From Actinomadura barringtoniae (lineage in GTDB: Bacteria > Actinomycetota > Actinomycetes > Streptosporangiales > Streptosporangiaceae), in the NCBI RefSeq assembly GCF_017573505.1, contig NZ_JAGEOJ010000025.1, positions 1-64,000 of the forward strand: DNA of 64,000 bases. Direction: 5' to 3'. Below the pieces are notes generated by a model that saw only the letters and a list, made by a program, of their open reading frames with translations, was not told the origin of the DNA and made no database searches. Made by a program: the position numbers and the translations under genes. Shown in pieces: positions 56,793 to 64,000 of the stretch (position 1 is the first letter of the stretch; each line of letters begins with the position of its first letter).

Positions 56793-58385
56793 TCAGACAT
56801 TGGCCTGCTTGAGGTCGTGGCCGTTCTCCTCTTCGGTGTCGTCGGTGATGACCTTGGGGGCGTTGCGGAGGGTGTAGAGGGAGGTGACGGCGACCAGGGC
56901 GGCGAAGGCGGCGCTGACGATCAGGGCGGCGTGCATGCCGTCCACGAAGGCGTCGCGGGCGGCGGCGGCGACCTGGCCGGCGAGCTGGGCGGGGAGGCCG
57001 GCGGTGGCCTGGAGGGCGCCGCCGATGGAGTCCTTGGCGGCGTGCTCGGTACCGGCGGAGAGGCCGGCGGGCAGGTGGAGGCTGTCGCGGTAGACGGCGT
57101 TCAGGACGCTGCCGAGGATGGCCATGCCCAGGGCGCCGCCGAGCTCGGTGGCGGTCTCGGAGATCGCGGAGGCGGCGCCGGAACGCTCCTTGGGCACCGA
57201 GGCGAGGACGGTGTCGCCGGTGACGGTCATCGCCATGCCCATGCCGAGGCCGGAGGCGACCATGATCGGGACCATGATCAGGTAGGAGGTGTCCAGGCCG
57301 ACGGTGACGAAGCCGGTGAACGCGCTGGCGGAGATCGCCATGCCGATCGCGACGGTGCGGGCGCGGCCGATGGCGTTGATCAGCGGCGGGGCGATCGCGG
57401 CGCCGCCGACCATGGCGCCGAGGGCGCCGGGCAGTCCGGCGAGGCCTGCCTTGAGCGGGGACCAGCCGAGAGCGAGCTGGAAGAACAGGGAGAAGATCAG
57501 CGACTGGGCGACCAGGGCGAACATCGCGAACATGTTGGTGGTGATGGAGCCGGTGAACGCGGCGTTGCGGAAGAGGCGGATGTCGATCAGCGGCTCGGCC
57601 AGCCGGGTCTGGCGCCAGACGAACGCGGCGAGGGAGACGACGCCGATGGCGGCGGAGATGCCGACCTGCGGCTCGGTGAGGCCGTGCACGGCGGCTTCCT
57701 TGATCGCGTAGACCAGGCCGAGGACGCCGAGGATGGACATCGGGACGCTGAGCAGGTCGAGGCGGCCGGTGACCAGGTTGCGGGACTCGGGCAGAACGAT
57801 CAGACCGGCGATGAGCGCGACCGCCATGATCGGGACGTTGATCAGGAAGACCGAGCCCCACCAGAAGTGGTCGAGGAGGAGACCGGCGATCGCCGGGCCG
57901 AGGCCGACGGCGAGCCCGCCGACCGCCATGAAGCTGCCGACCGCCGCGGTGCGCTGCTTGGGGTCGGTGAAGACGCGCCGGATGAGCGAGAGCGCGGAGG
58001 GCATCAGGGTGGCGCCGGCGACGCCGAGGACGGCGCGGGCGGCGATCAGGGCCTCGGCGCTGGGCGCGTAGGCGGTGATCGCGGAGGCGACCGCGAAGAG
58101 CGCGGTGCCGATCAGCATCAGCTTCTTGTGGCCGATCCGATCGCCGATGCCGCCCATCGTGATCAGCAGGCCGGCCAGCGCGAAGCCGTAGGCGTCGGCG
58201 ATCCAGAGGATCTGGGTGGCGGTCGGGTGCAGGTCGGCGTTCAGGTGCGGGATCGCCTGGTTGAGCGCGGTCAGGTCGATGTTGGGGACCACGGCGACCA
58301 GGAGGCAGATGGCCAGTGTCCCGATCTTGCGGCCCTTGGAGAAGGTGGCCGGCTCGGCGGCCGGGGCGTTCGGTGAGGTGTTCAT
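56793..58385 (-). CDS. DHA2-type MFS transporter
   Basis: 530 aa from ATG 58385. 14 predicted helices; the N-terminal AICLLVAVVPNIDLTALNQAIP and the motif with GDRIGHKKLMLIG are standard. The Asp in the first helix (IDLTA) is kept, as in proton-coupled drug exporters of the SmvA/QacA group. The C-terminal loop before the last helices (about 450-490) is Ala/Gly-rich. The substrate is unknown. It is not clearly part of the downstream amino-acid operon. Confidence 0.92.
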   Translation of the reverse strand: MNTSPNAPAAEPATFSKGRKIGTLAICLLVAVVPNIDLTALNQAIPHLNADLHPTATQILWIADAYGFALAGLLITMGGIGDRIGHKKLMLIGTALFAVASAITAYAPSAEALIAARAVLGVAGATLMPSALSLIRRVFTDPKQRTAAVGSFMAVGGLAVGLGPAIAGLLLDHFWWGSVFLINVPIMAVALIAGLIVLPESRNLVTGRLDLLSVPMSILGVLGLVYAIKEAAVHGLTEPQVGISAAIGVVSLAAFVWRQTRLAEPLIDIRLFRNAAFTGSITTNMFAMFALVAQSLIFSLFFQLALGWSPLKAGLAGLPGALGAMVGGAAIAPPLINAIGRARTVAIGMAISASAFTGFVTVGLDTSYLIMVPIMVASGLGMGMAMTVTGDTVLASVPKERSGAASAISETATELGGALGMAILGSVLNAVYRDSLHLPAGLSAGTEHAAKDSIGGALQATAGLPAQLAGQVAAAARDAFVDGMHAALIVSAAFAALVAVTSLYTLRNAPKVITDDTEEENGHDLKQANV

Positions 58386-58486
58386 GCCGGTAAGAATCAG
58401 CCTGGGCGCTGACCGTCCTCGCACCATCCGCTGACCGTCCCGCGCACCGTCGCGAACGCCCAGCTCAGGGCCGTTTCAGGGCCGCT

Positions 58487-60118
58487 TTACGGGCGACGCA
58501 GGAGGCGGAGCTGGAGCATCAGCGCGAACCGGGCGTCAGGGTCGGTGAGGTCGACCTCGGCCACCTCGACGACGCGGCGCAGCCGGTAGCGGAAGGTGTT
58601 CTGGTGGACGTACATCGCCTCCGCGGCGGCCGGGACGTCGCCGAAGGCGTTCAGCCAGGCCCGGAGCGTGTCGACCAGGTGCATGTCGTGCAGGCGGTCG
58701 TAGTCCAGCAGCCGCGCGAGCGGGCCGGTCGGCGGGTGGCCGCGTTCGACGTCCAGGTCGGCGAGCTCCAGCAGCAGCGCCTCGACGTGGACGTCGGACA
58801 TGCGGGCGATCCGGCGGGGGCCGCCGTTCGCGCGCAGGACGCGCAGGGCCCGGTCGGCGCCGTCGCGTGAACGGGCCAGACCGGCGCCGTCGGCCACCGC
58901 GGGCCCCACGCCGATCAGCGGCTGGAGCCGGTCGCCGACGCGTTTGAGGAAGTCGGAGCCGACGCGGACCGCCTGGTCCTCGGCGCCGCCGGGGTCCGCG
59001 ACGGGCAGGATCGCGTACGCGACGTCGCCGACGAGCGCGGTGGCGGCGCGGGCGTGGACCGCGGTGAGGTGCATGGCGAACGCGTCGGCCAGGCGCTGGC
59101 GTTCGGCGGTGTGCTGGGCGCGCAGGTCGGTCGAACGGGGGAGCGCGGGCAGGTCGGGCGCGGCCAGCGCGAGGACGACGCCCGCGTGGTCGCCCAGGCC
59201 CAGGCGGTCCAAGGCCTCGGCCGCTCCGGGGCCGCCTTCCAGGGCGGTGCCGACCAGGTCGGCGCGGAGCCTGCGTTCGACGTCGGCTCCGGCGCGCAGC
59301 CGCAGCATGTGCAGGGCGACCAGCTTGGCCGCGTCGTGCAGGGCCTGTGAACGCTGGGTGCTCAGCGGAGCGTCCACGACGGCCCAGATCGAGCCCAGGA
59401 ACTCGTCGCCCGCGCGGACCGCGATCGCCGTACGCGGGAGGTGGAAGCCGTCGGAGGCGGCGGGCTCGACGTAAACCGGCTGGTCACTGCGGTAGAGGGA
59501 ACGGAAGATCCCCTGGTCTTCGAGGAAGCGGGTGAAGCGTTCGGGCACCTGCCGTCCCAGGATCGTCTCCACGCGGGAGGGGTCGGCCTCGTCCTGGCGG
59601 CCCGAGAACGCGAGCACCCGGGAGCTGCGGTCCTCGATCGTGACCGGGGCGTCGAGCAGCGCCGCGACCGCGTTGGCCAGGGCGAACAGGTCACCGGACG
59701 GGGTGCCGCCCAAGGTCTGCGGGCCCGCCTCCCCGACGTCGCCCTCGGCCAGCAGCGAACGGAGCAGCGCGGCGAGCTGGGCCCAGGAGGCGCCGCGGGT
59801 GAGGGCGAGCAGCGCGACTCCCGAACGTTCCGCCGCCGCGATGATCTCGGCGGCGGGCGGGGCCGGGGCGCGGACGACCAGGGCCGCGGCGCCCGCCTCG
59901 CCGAGCTCGGCGAGCAGCGCGGTCACCTCGGCGGCGTCATGGACGCCGACGCCCAGCACCAGCGCCTGGCGCGGCAGCTCGGGCCGGTCCAGCGGGTCGT
60001 TGATGACCACGCCGCCGATCGCGTCGGCCTTGTCCGGGTCGCCGCAGACGAGGTCGAGCAGCGTGGTGCCCAGATCCTCCAGGATCCGGCCCAGGCTGGC
60101 TCGCGGTCGCTCGTTCAT
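58487..60118 (-). CDS. PucR family transcriptional regulator
   Basis: 543 aa. The N-terminal PucR domain is at ~10-130, and a GGDEF-like/CdaR region lies at ~290-420. The C-terminal PucR HTH is at ~485-540 (AWLNAFGDVPAAAEAMYVHQNTFRYRLRRV). Members control purine and amino-acid or sugar-acid catabolism. It starts 24 bases after the stop of the racemase-like gene and is therefore the last gene of that operon or a coupled one. I infer that it controls the operon above it. Confidence 0.9.
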   Translation of the reverse strand: MNERPRASLGRILEDLGTTLLDLVCGDPDKADAIGGVVINDPLDRPELPRQALVLGVGVHDAAEVTALLAELGEAGAAALVVRAPAPPAAEIIAAAERSGVALLALTRGASWAQLAALLRSLLAEGDVGEAGPQTLGGTPSGDLFALANAVAALLDAPVTIEDRSSRVLAFSGRQDEADPSRVETILGRQVPERFTRFLEDQGIFRSLYRSDQPVYVEPAASDGFHLPRTAIAVRAGDEFLGSIWAVVDAPLSTQRSQALHDAAKLVALHMLRLRAGADVERRLRADLVGTALEGGPGAAEALDRLGLGDHAGVVLALAAPDLPALPRSTDLRAQHTAERQRLADAFAMHLTAVHARAATALVGDVAYAILPVADPGGAEDQAVRVGSDFLKRVGDRLQPLIGVGPAVADGAGLARSRDGADRALRVLRANGGPRRIARMSDVHVEALLLELADLDVERGHPPTGPLARLLDYDRLHDMHLVDTLRAWLNAFGDVPAAAEAMYVHQNTFRYRLRRVVEVAEVDLTDPDARFALMLQLRLLRRP

Positions 60119-60142
60119 CGCTCCCTCACGTCGCCAAGCACA

Positions 60143-61252
60143 TCACAGCGAGATCCATTCGGTCTGGACGGTGACCTCGTCGAGGGCGGCCTGATCAGGG
60201 ACGACGCCGAGCCCGGGCCCGGTCGGGACCGGCAGATGGCCGTCCTCGGAGAGCACGAACGGCTCGGTGATGTCGGTGCGGTAGTAGCGGTCCGAGGCGG
60301 AGGTGTCGCCGGGCAGGGTGAAGCCGGGAAGTGCGGCGAGCGCAACGTTTGCGGCGCGGCCGAGGCCCGTCTCCAGCATGCCGCCCGCCCACACCGGGAT
60401 GCCGTGCGCCGCGCACACGTCGTGGATGCGGCGGGCCTCCAGGTAGCCGCCGACCCGCCCCGGCTTGATGTTCACGATGCTGCACGCGCCGAGCGTGATC
60501 GCGGCGGCGGCCGAGCGCGCGGAGGTGATCGACTCGTCCAGGCAGATGGGCGTGGCGACGGTCTTCGCCAGCTCCGCGTGGCCGAGGACGTCCTCCTCGT
60601 CGAGCGGCTGCTCCATCAGCAGCAGGTCGAACGGGTCGAGCCGGACCAGGTGCCGCGCGTCGGCGAGCGTGTAGGCGGCGTTCGCGTCCACCTGGAGCAG
60701 CAGGTCGTCGCCGAAGCGTTCCCGTACGGCCCGCACCGGCTCGACGTCCCAGCCGGGTTCGATCTTGAGCTTGATGCGCAGGTAGCCCGCGTCGAGGTAG
60801 CCGGAGACCGCGTCGAGCAGCTCGGGAACGGAGTTCATGATCCCGACGGACACCCCGCAGGGCACGCGGTCGTGGACCGCGCCCAGCTCCCGCGCCAGCG
60901 GCACGCCCCGGTCCCGCAGCTCGGCGTCCAGAACGGCCATCTCCAGCGCCGCCTTCGCCATCCGGTGACCGCGGAACGGCTCCAGAGCGGGCGCGACGGC
61001 GACCGCGTCGAGGTGCTCGCGTCCTGCCAGCGCCGGGATGAGGAAGCGCCGCAGCACGTCGGCGCAGCCCTCCGCGTACTCCGAGGAGTAGCGCGGATCG
61101 ACCATCGCCACGCACTCGCCCCAGCCCTCGGTGTCGGTCCCCACGGCGCGCAGCAGCAGGGCCTGGCGGTCGGTCTGGGTGGCGAACGAGGTACGGAAGG
61201 GCGCCACCAGCGGCAGCCGGATCGTGCGGAGTTCGACTCCGGTCAGCTTCAT
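60143..61252 (-). CDS. N-succinylamino-acid racemase / o-succinylbenzoate synthase-type enolase
   Basis: 369 aa. Catalytic features of the muconate-lactonizing subgroup are all there: KxK acid/base lysine in LRIKLKIEPGW (~residue 163), metal ligands in LLQVDANAAY, LLMEQPL, and CLDESITS, and the second lysine in VNIKPGRVGGYLE (~265). Either OSBS (menaquinone) or N-succinylamino-acid racemase activity fits. The adjoining GNAT and M20 genes favour the racemase. No menaquinone genes are near. The start follows the GNAT stop by about 6 bases, so the genes are one transcript. Confidence 0.88.
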   Translation of the reverse strand: MKLTGVELRTIRLPLVAPFRTSFATQTDRQALLLRAVGTDTEGWGECVAMVDPRYSSEYAEGCADVLRRFLIPALAGREHLDAVAVAPALEPFRGHRMAKAALEMAVLDAELRDRGVPLARELGAVHDRVPCGVSVGIMNSVPELLDAVSGYLDAGYLRIKLKIEPGWDVEPVRAVRERFGDDLLLQVDANAAYTLADARHLVRLDPFDLLLMEQPLDEEDVLGHAELAKTVATPICLDESITSARSAAAAITLGACSIVNIKPGRVGGYLEARRIHDVCAAHGIPVWAGGMLETGLGRAANVALAALPGFTLPGDTSASDRYYRTDITEPFVLSEDGHLPVPTGPGLGVVPDQAALDEVTVQTEWISL

Positions 61253-61258
61253 TGCGCG

Positions 61259-62233
61259 TCACGCGTCCTTTCGCATGAGGATGTACCAGCCGGCGCGGTC
61301 GAATCCCGTCACCTGCCACCCGCCCACGAGCAGGCCGCCGAGCGTGTCGCGCAGGGCGGAACGCCAGGCCGCCGCGCACTCCGGATCGCTGCGGCGCAGC
61401 AGCTCGATGTCCTCGGGAACGGCGACCAGGACCCGTGAGCCGGTCGCAGGTCCGCTCGCCGAGCTGCTCGCCGAGCCGCTCGCGGAGCCGGTCACCGGGC
61501 CGGTCACTGGGCCGGTCACTGGGCCGGGGGACGGCCAGCCGTGGGCCGTGGCGTCGAGGGCGACGGCCGCGCCCGCCGCACGTACGGCTTCGGCGTCCGC
61601 GACCCGGTGGCGGCCGTGGCAGGCGGCGGCGACGTCGGCGTCGGCCAGCGGCCAGTCGACCAGCAGCCGGTCGGTGTCGTCGGCGCCGTTGATGCCGTCG
61701 TTCATCCGGCCGTAGAAGTTGGGCAGGTACTCGGCGGGCAGCGCGGCCAGCTTGCCGATGTTGAAATAGGCGTTGCGGCGTACCAGCGGATCGAACGTCC
61801 ACGAGACCTGCGTCGCCCCGCGCCGCAGCGCCCAGGAACGCTGGTGCGCCTTGAGCGCGAAGCCCACGTTGCGTCCGCGCGCCTTGGCCGCGACGCCCGC
61901 GATATGGCTGTGCAGCGCGCCGTGCGGCGGCGGGCCGAAGAAACCGATGCACGCCCCGATCAGAGTCTCGCCGTCGAAGGCCGCCGCGACGTAGTTGCCC
62001 GCCTTGTCCATGGCCCGCAGCAGTTCCGTGGTCACCAGGCTGTTCTCGCCGCCGGGCTTCCAGATGCCTTCGAACAGGCGGCTCACCGCCTCCAGGTGCT
62101 CCAGGGCGTTGATCGGCCGTACCTGGCAACCGGCCGCCTCGGACGCCGCGTCGGCGGCGGCGAGTGCGTCGGCGACGAGCCGTTCGTCGATGCCGGGTGC
62201 GGGCTGGGTCACGGCGGCGGAAGAGTCGGTCAT
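61259..62233 (-). CDS. GNAT family N-acyltransferase, probably N-succinyltransferase
   Basis: 324 aa. The GNAT core is at about residues 35-185: ALEHLEAVSRLFEGIW, VAAAFDGETLIGACIGFF, and SHIAGVAAKARGRNVGFALKAHQ (the acyl-CoA pyrophosphate-binding V..R..G.G..L motif). A Pro/Val/Thr/Gly and Ser/Ala-rich linker (~236-265) is encoded by 12-bp repeats and precedes a C-terminal domain. The start overlaps the M20 stop (ATGA). In the known D- to L-amino-acid route a GNAT enzyme attaches succinyl to the D-amino acid; that role is inferred from context. Confidence 0.85.
   Translation of the reverse strand: MTDSSAAVTQPAPGIDERLVADALAAADAASEAAGCQVRPINALEHLEAVSRLFEGIWKPGGENSLVTTELLRAMDKAGNYVAAAFDGETLIGACIGFFGPPPHGALHSHIAGVAAKARGRNVGFALKAHQRSWALRRGATQVSWTFDPLVRRNAYFNIGKLAALPAEYLPNFYGRMNDGINGADDTDRLLVDWPLADADVAAACHGRHRVADAEAVRAAGAAVALDATAHGWPSPGPVTGPVTGPVTGSASGSASSSASGPATGSRVLVAVPEDIELLRRSDPECAAAWRSALRDTLGGLLVGGWQVTGFDRAGWYILMRKDA
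61454..61522. repeat. Two arrays of 12-bp repeats inside the GNAT gene
   Basis: Units of GCTCGCCGAGCC (61454-61489, three units with small changes) and GCCGGTCACTGG (61487-61522, three units). On the coding strand they encode repeats of PVTG and SASG-type tetrapeptides in a linker. Copy number may differ between strains. Confidence 0.8.
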
Positions 62234-63396
62234 CGTCGTTCGCCCCCGGAGAGTAGGTCGCCGAGCAGCGCCGCCAGCAATGCCGTACGGCGCGGAAGCT
62301 CGTCGATCAGGACATGCTCGTGATCGGCGTGCGCCCCGCCGCCCACCGCGCCGAGGCCGTCCAGGGTCGGAGTGCCCACGCCCGCGGTGAAGTTGCCGTC
62401 CGAGGCCCCGCCCACGGCGGCGGCCGTCAGCGGGCCGATCCCGAGCCGTTCGGCCAGGCCCTGCGCGCGGGCGTAGAGCTCCTCCGAAGCCGCGCGTTGC
62501 AGGGGTGGTCGGTTGGAACCCCCGGTCACCTCTACCTCCGCGCCTTCCAGAACCGGCTTCAGCGCCCGCATGTCCGCGTCCACCCGTGACTGCTCGGCGG
62601 CGTCGCGTACGCGCACGTCAACGGCAAAATGCCCCTCCGCGGGGACGGTGTTGGAGGTGGTCCCGGCGGCCAGCAGGGTCGGTGTGACCGAGGTCCCGGC
62701 ACTCGCATCGCCGAGATCGGCGACCGCGAGCATCTGATGCGCGGCCTCCAGCCCGGCGTTCACGCCGCGCTCCGGTTCGAGCCCGGCGTGCGCGGCCCGC
62801 CCGCGCACCCGCACCTCGTACCGCGACACGCCCTTGCGTTCGGTCTTCAATGCCCCGCCTTCCGCGGACGCCTCCAGCACGAGCGCGGCGGCACAGCCCG
62901 CAGCCTCGTCCTCGATCAGCCGCCTGGAGGACGGCGAGCCGAGCTCCTCGTCACCGGTCACCAGCAACGTCACGCCGGTCGACAACCCGGCCAGAGCGTG
63001 GAACGCCATCGCCAGGCCCGCCTTCATGTCGAAACAGCCGGGGCCGCGCAGCACCCCGTCGCGTACCTCGAACGGGTGGGTCGCCAGCGAGCCGAGCGGC
63101 CACACCGTGTCGTGATGGCCGAGCACCAGCACGCGGCGCGGGCCGTCGCCGAGACGCCAGCGCAGGTGGGTACGGCCGTCAAGGACGATCAGCTCCGGTT
63201 CGACGCCGAGCCGTGCCGTGCCCATCGCGGCAACGACCTCGGCGCTGTGCGCGACGGCGGCGAGGTCGGCCGACGGTGACTCGGTCCGGACCAGCCGTTC
63301 GATGTCGCCGACGATGGCGGGCAGCTCGGCCTGGAACCGGCCGACGCCGACCTGTTCGTGCGCCATGTCTTCGTGCGCCCTGTCTTCGTACGCCAC
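62230..63396 (-). CDS. M20 family peptidase/deacylase (carboxypeptidase G2-like)
   Basis: 388 aa. Dimetal-site motifs: VLGHHDTVWP (His-x-Asp), GPGCFDMKAG (bridging Asp), TGDEELGSPSS (catalytic and metal Glu), and a C-terminal AHADHEHVLID (His ligand). No signal peptide. In the N-succinylamino-acid racemase route an M20 enzyme removes succinate from the L-isomer, releasing the free L-amino acid. The overlap with the GNAT gene supports that role. The N-terminal ~25 residues contain short AHE/DRAHEDMAHE repeats. Confidence 0.9.
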   Translation of the reverse strand: MAYEDRAHEDMAHEQVGVGRFQAELPAIVGDIERLVRTESPSADLAAVAHSAEVVAAMGTARLGVEPELIVLDGRTHLRWRLGDGPRRVLVLGHHDTVWPLGSLATHPFEVRDGVLRGPGCFDMKAGLAMAFHALAGLSTGVTLLVTGDEELGSPSSRRLIEDEAAGCAAALVLEASAEGGALKTERKGVSRYEVRVRGRAAHAGLEPERGVNAGLEAAHQMLAVADLGDASAGTSVTPTLLAAGTTSNTVPAEGHFAVDVRVRDAAEQSRVDADMRALKPVLEGAEVEVTGGSNRPPLQRAASEELYARAQGLAERLGIGPLTAAAVGGASDGNFTAGVGTPTLDGLGAVGGGAHADHEHVLIDELPRRTALLAALLGDLLSGGERR

Positions 63397-63397
63397 G

Positions 63398-64000
63398 TCA
63401 GGACACCTTCGGGGTCGCGCGCACGCCGAAGTGCACGTAGGGCTCGCCCGTCGGCAACGCGTAGAACGTCACCGGCATCCACGAGACGCCGCCCGGCGGC
63501 CGGACGACGAACAGGTCGTCGGCGACCGGCACCAGGTCGAACTCCTGAACGGGGTCGGGGACCATGGCGGCGAGCGGCCCGGTCATCGTCTGCCGCAGCC
63601 TCGGCCCCTCCTCGCCCTCGCCTGGCAGGATCTCGATCCGCGCTCCGGCGCGTTCATAGGTGCCCAGGTGGCCGTCGAGATCCACCTCCACGGGGACCTC
63701 CGGCGGCGCGAGCGGCTCGGGCATCGTGACCCCGGCGAGCTCGGCGAAGATCTCCCGGAACAGGTCCACGTACAGGTCGTGGGCGTTCCCGCCGTTGGTG
63801 AGCAGCGTGACGGCCAGATCGTGCTCGGGCAGTACGCGCAGGAACGCCGATTGGCCGAGCGTGTTACCGTCATGCCCGATCAGCCGGTGCCCGTTCCAGC
63901 CGAAACGGATCCAGCCGAGCCCCCACGAGTCGCCGAGGGAGTGCACGTCGGGCAGGTCCACGTGCTTGGCCGCCATCGCGCTCGCCGACCCCGCCGACAG
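63398..64000 (-). CDS. Serine hydrolase / beta-lactamase-family protein, N-terminus outside the window
   Basis: 201 residues of the C-terminal part are visible; the frame is open to the window edge. The sequence shows the end of a penicillin-binding-like domain (SWGLGWIRFGWNG, LIGHDGNTLGQSAFLRVLPEHDLAVTLLTNGGN; the HDGNT box corresponds to the KTG/HTG position). A C-terminal beta domain follows (LDGHLGTYERAGARIEIL). The Ser nucleophile lies outside the window. The stop is one base before the M20 start, so it is in the same operon; it may hydrolyse D-residue-containing peptides, but this is inference. Confidence 0.85.
   Translation of the reverse strand: MSAGSASAMAAKHVDLPDVHSLGDSWGLGWIRFGWNGHRLIGHDGNTLGQSAFLRVLPEHDLAVTLLTNGGNAHDLYVDLFREIFAELAGVTMPEPLAPPEVPVEVDLDGHLGTYERAGARIEILPGEGEEGPRLRQTMTGPLAAMVPDPVQEFDLVPVADDLFVVRPPGGVSWMPVTFYALPTGEPYVHFGVRATPKVS

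Noticed and set aside
60143..61252. Menaquinone-pathway menC
   Set aside because: Catalytic residues fit, but no other menaquinone genes are near, while GNAT and M20 partners match the N-succinylamino-acid racemase route.
60195..62129. 644-codon open frame on the minus strand
   Set aside because: It overlaps the racemase and GNAT genes in another frame and gives Arg/Gly-rich sequence only.
1..64000. CRISPR array
   Set aside because: I looked for regularly spaced repeats of 24-37 bases; the only tandem arrays are the 12-bp and 16-bp repeats, which have no spacers.

Overview
The window is high-GC actinobacterial DNA. GTG starts, ATGA/GTGA start-stop overlaps, XRE-DUF5753/DUF397/anti-sigma-like ATPase regulators, DHA2 drug exporters and many secreted proteins point to an aerobic filamentous actinomycete. 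A member of the Streptosporangiales (Actinomadura-like) is my best guess, but this is inference; the window holds no rRNA or other taxonomic marker.

Bases 1 to about 24,140 look like an accessory region ending at the 3' end of a tRNA-Glu gene (24143-24218, minus). Its parts, left to right, are: (i) plasmid/ICE-like small genes on the minus strand (1-4716): two proteins with the same N-terminal ten residues, two HATPase-type regulators, a winged-helix protein and a protein with an RNA polymerase alpha-CTD-like tail; (ii) an XRE-DUF5753/DUF397 pair and an XRE-TPR regulator followed by a NUDIX hydrolase (4995-7828); (iii) a compact candidate RiPP locus (7968-10512) with a TauD-like oxygenase, an unknown 119-aa protein, a two-helix membrane peptide, a 60-aa candidate precursor and an HExxH-type putative peptide hydroxylase; (iv) a pentapeptide-repeat protein and a membrane-anchored BTAD protein; (v) a defence island (13798-24011) with an HSDR_N-RAMA protein, a DUF433/DUF5615 toxin-antitoxin pair, an unknown 318-aa protein and a complete type I restriction-modification system in the order hsdR-hsdS-hsdM.

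Right of the tRNA the gene content looks like ordinary chromosome: a metallophosphoesterase, a small zincin, an MFS transporter, a PspC protein, glutaryl-CoA dehydrogenase and aspartate-semialdehyde dehydrogenase. Bases 31.4-46 kb are rich in secreted proteins: a lipoprotein, two small basic secreted proteins, M28 and M4 metallopeptidases sharing a nearly identical C-terminal domain, a cyclophilin and a CrtC/AttH-like lipocalin. Bases 46-58 kb hold a nitroreductase-hemerythrin fusion, a TetR/exporter pair, an acyl-CoA ligase coupled to an exporter, a deleted FAD monooxygenase and a LysR gene.

The right end (60143-64000, minus) is an operon of serine hydrolase, M20 peptidase, GNAT acyltransferase and NSAR/OSBS-type enolase-superfamily racemase, followed by a PucR regulator. 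This matches the N-succinylamino-acid racemase route that converts D- to L-amino acids. The most interesting targets are the RiPP-like locus, the unknown protein and nuclease inside the defence island, and the membrane BTAD protein.
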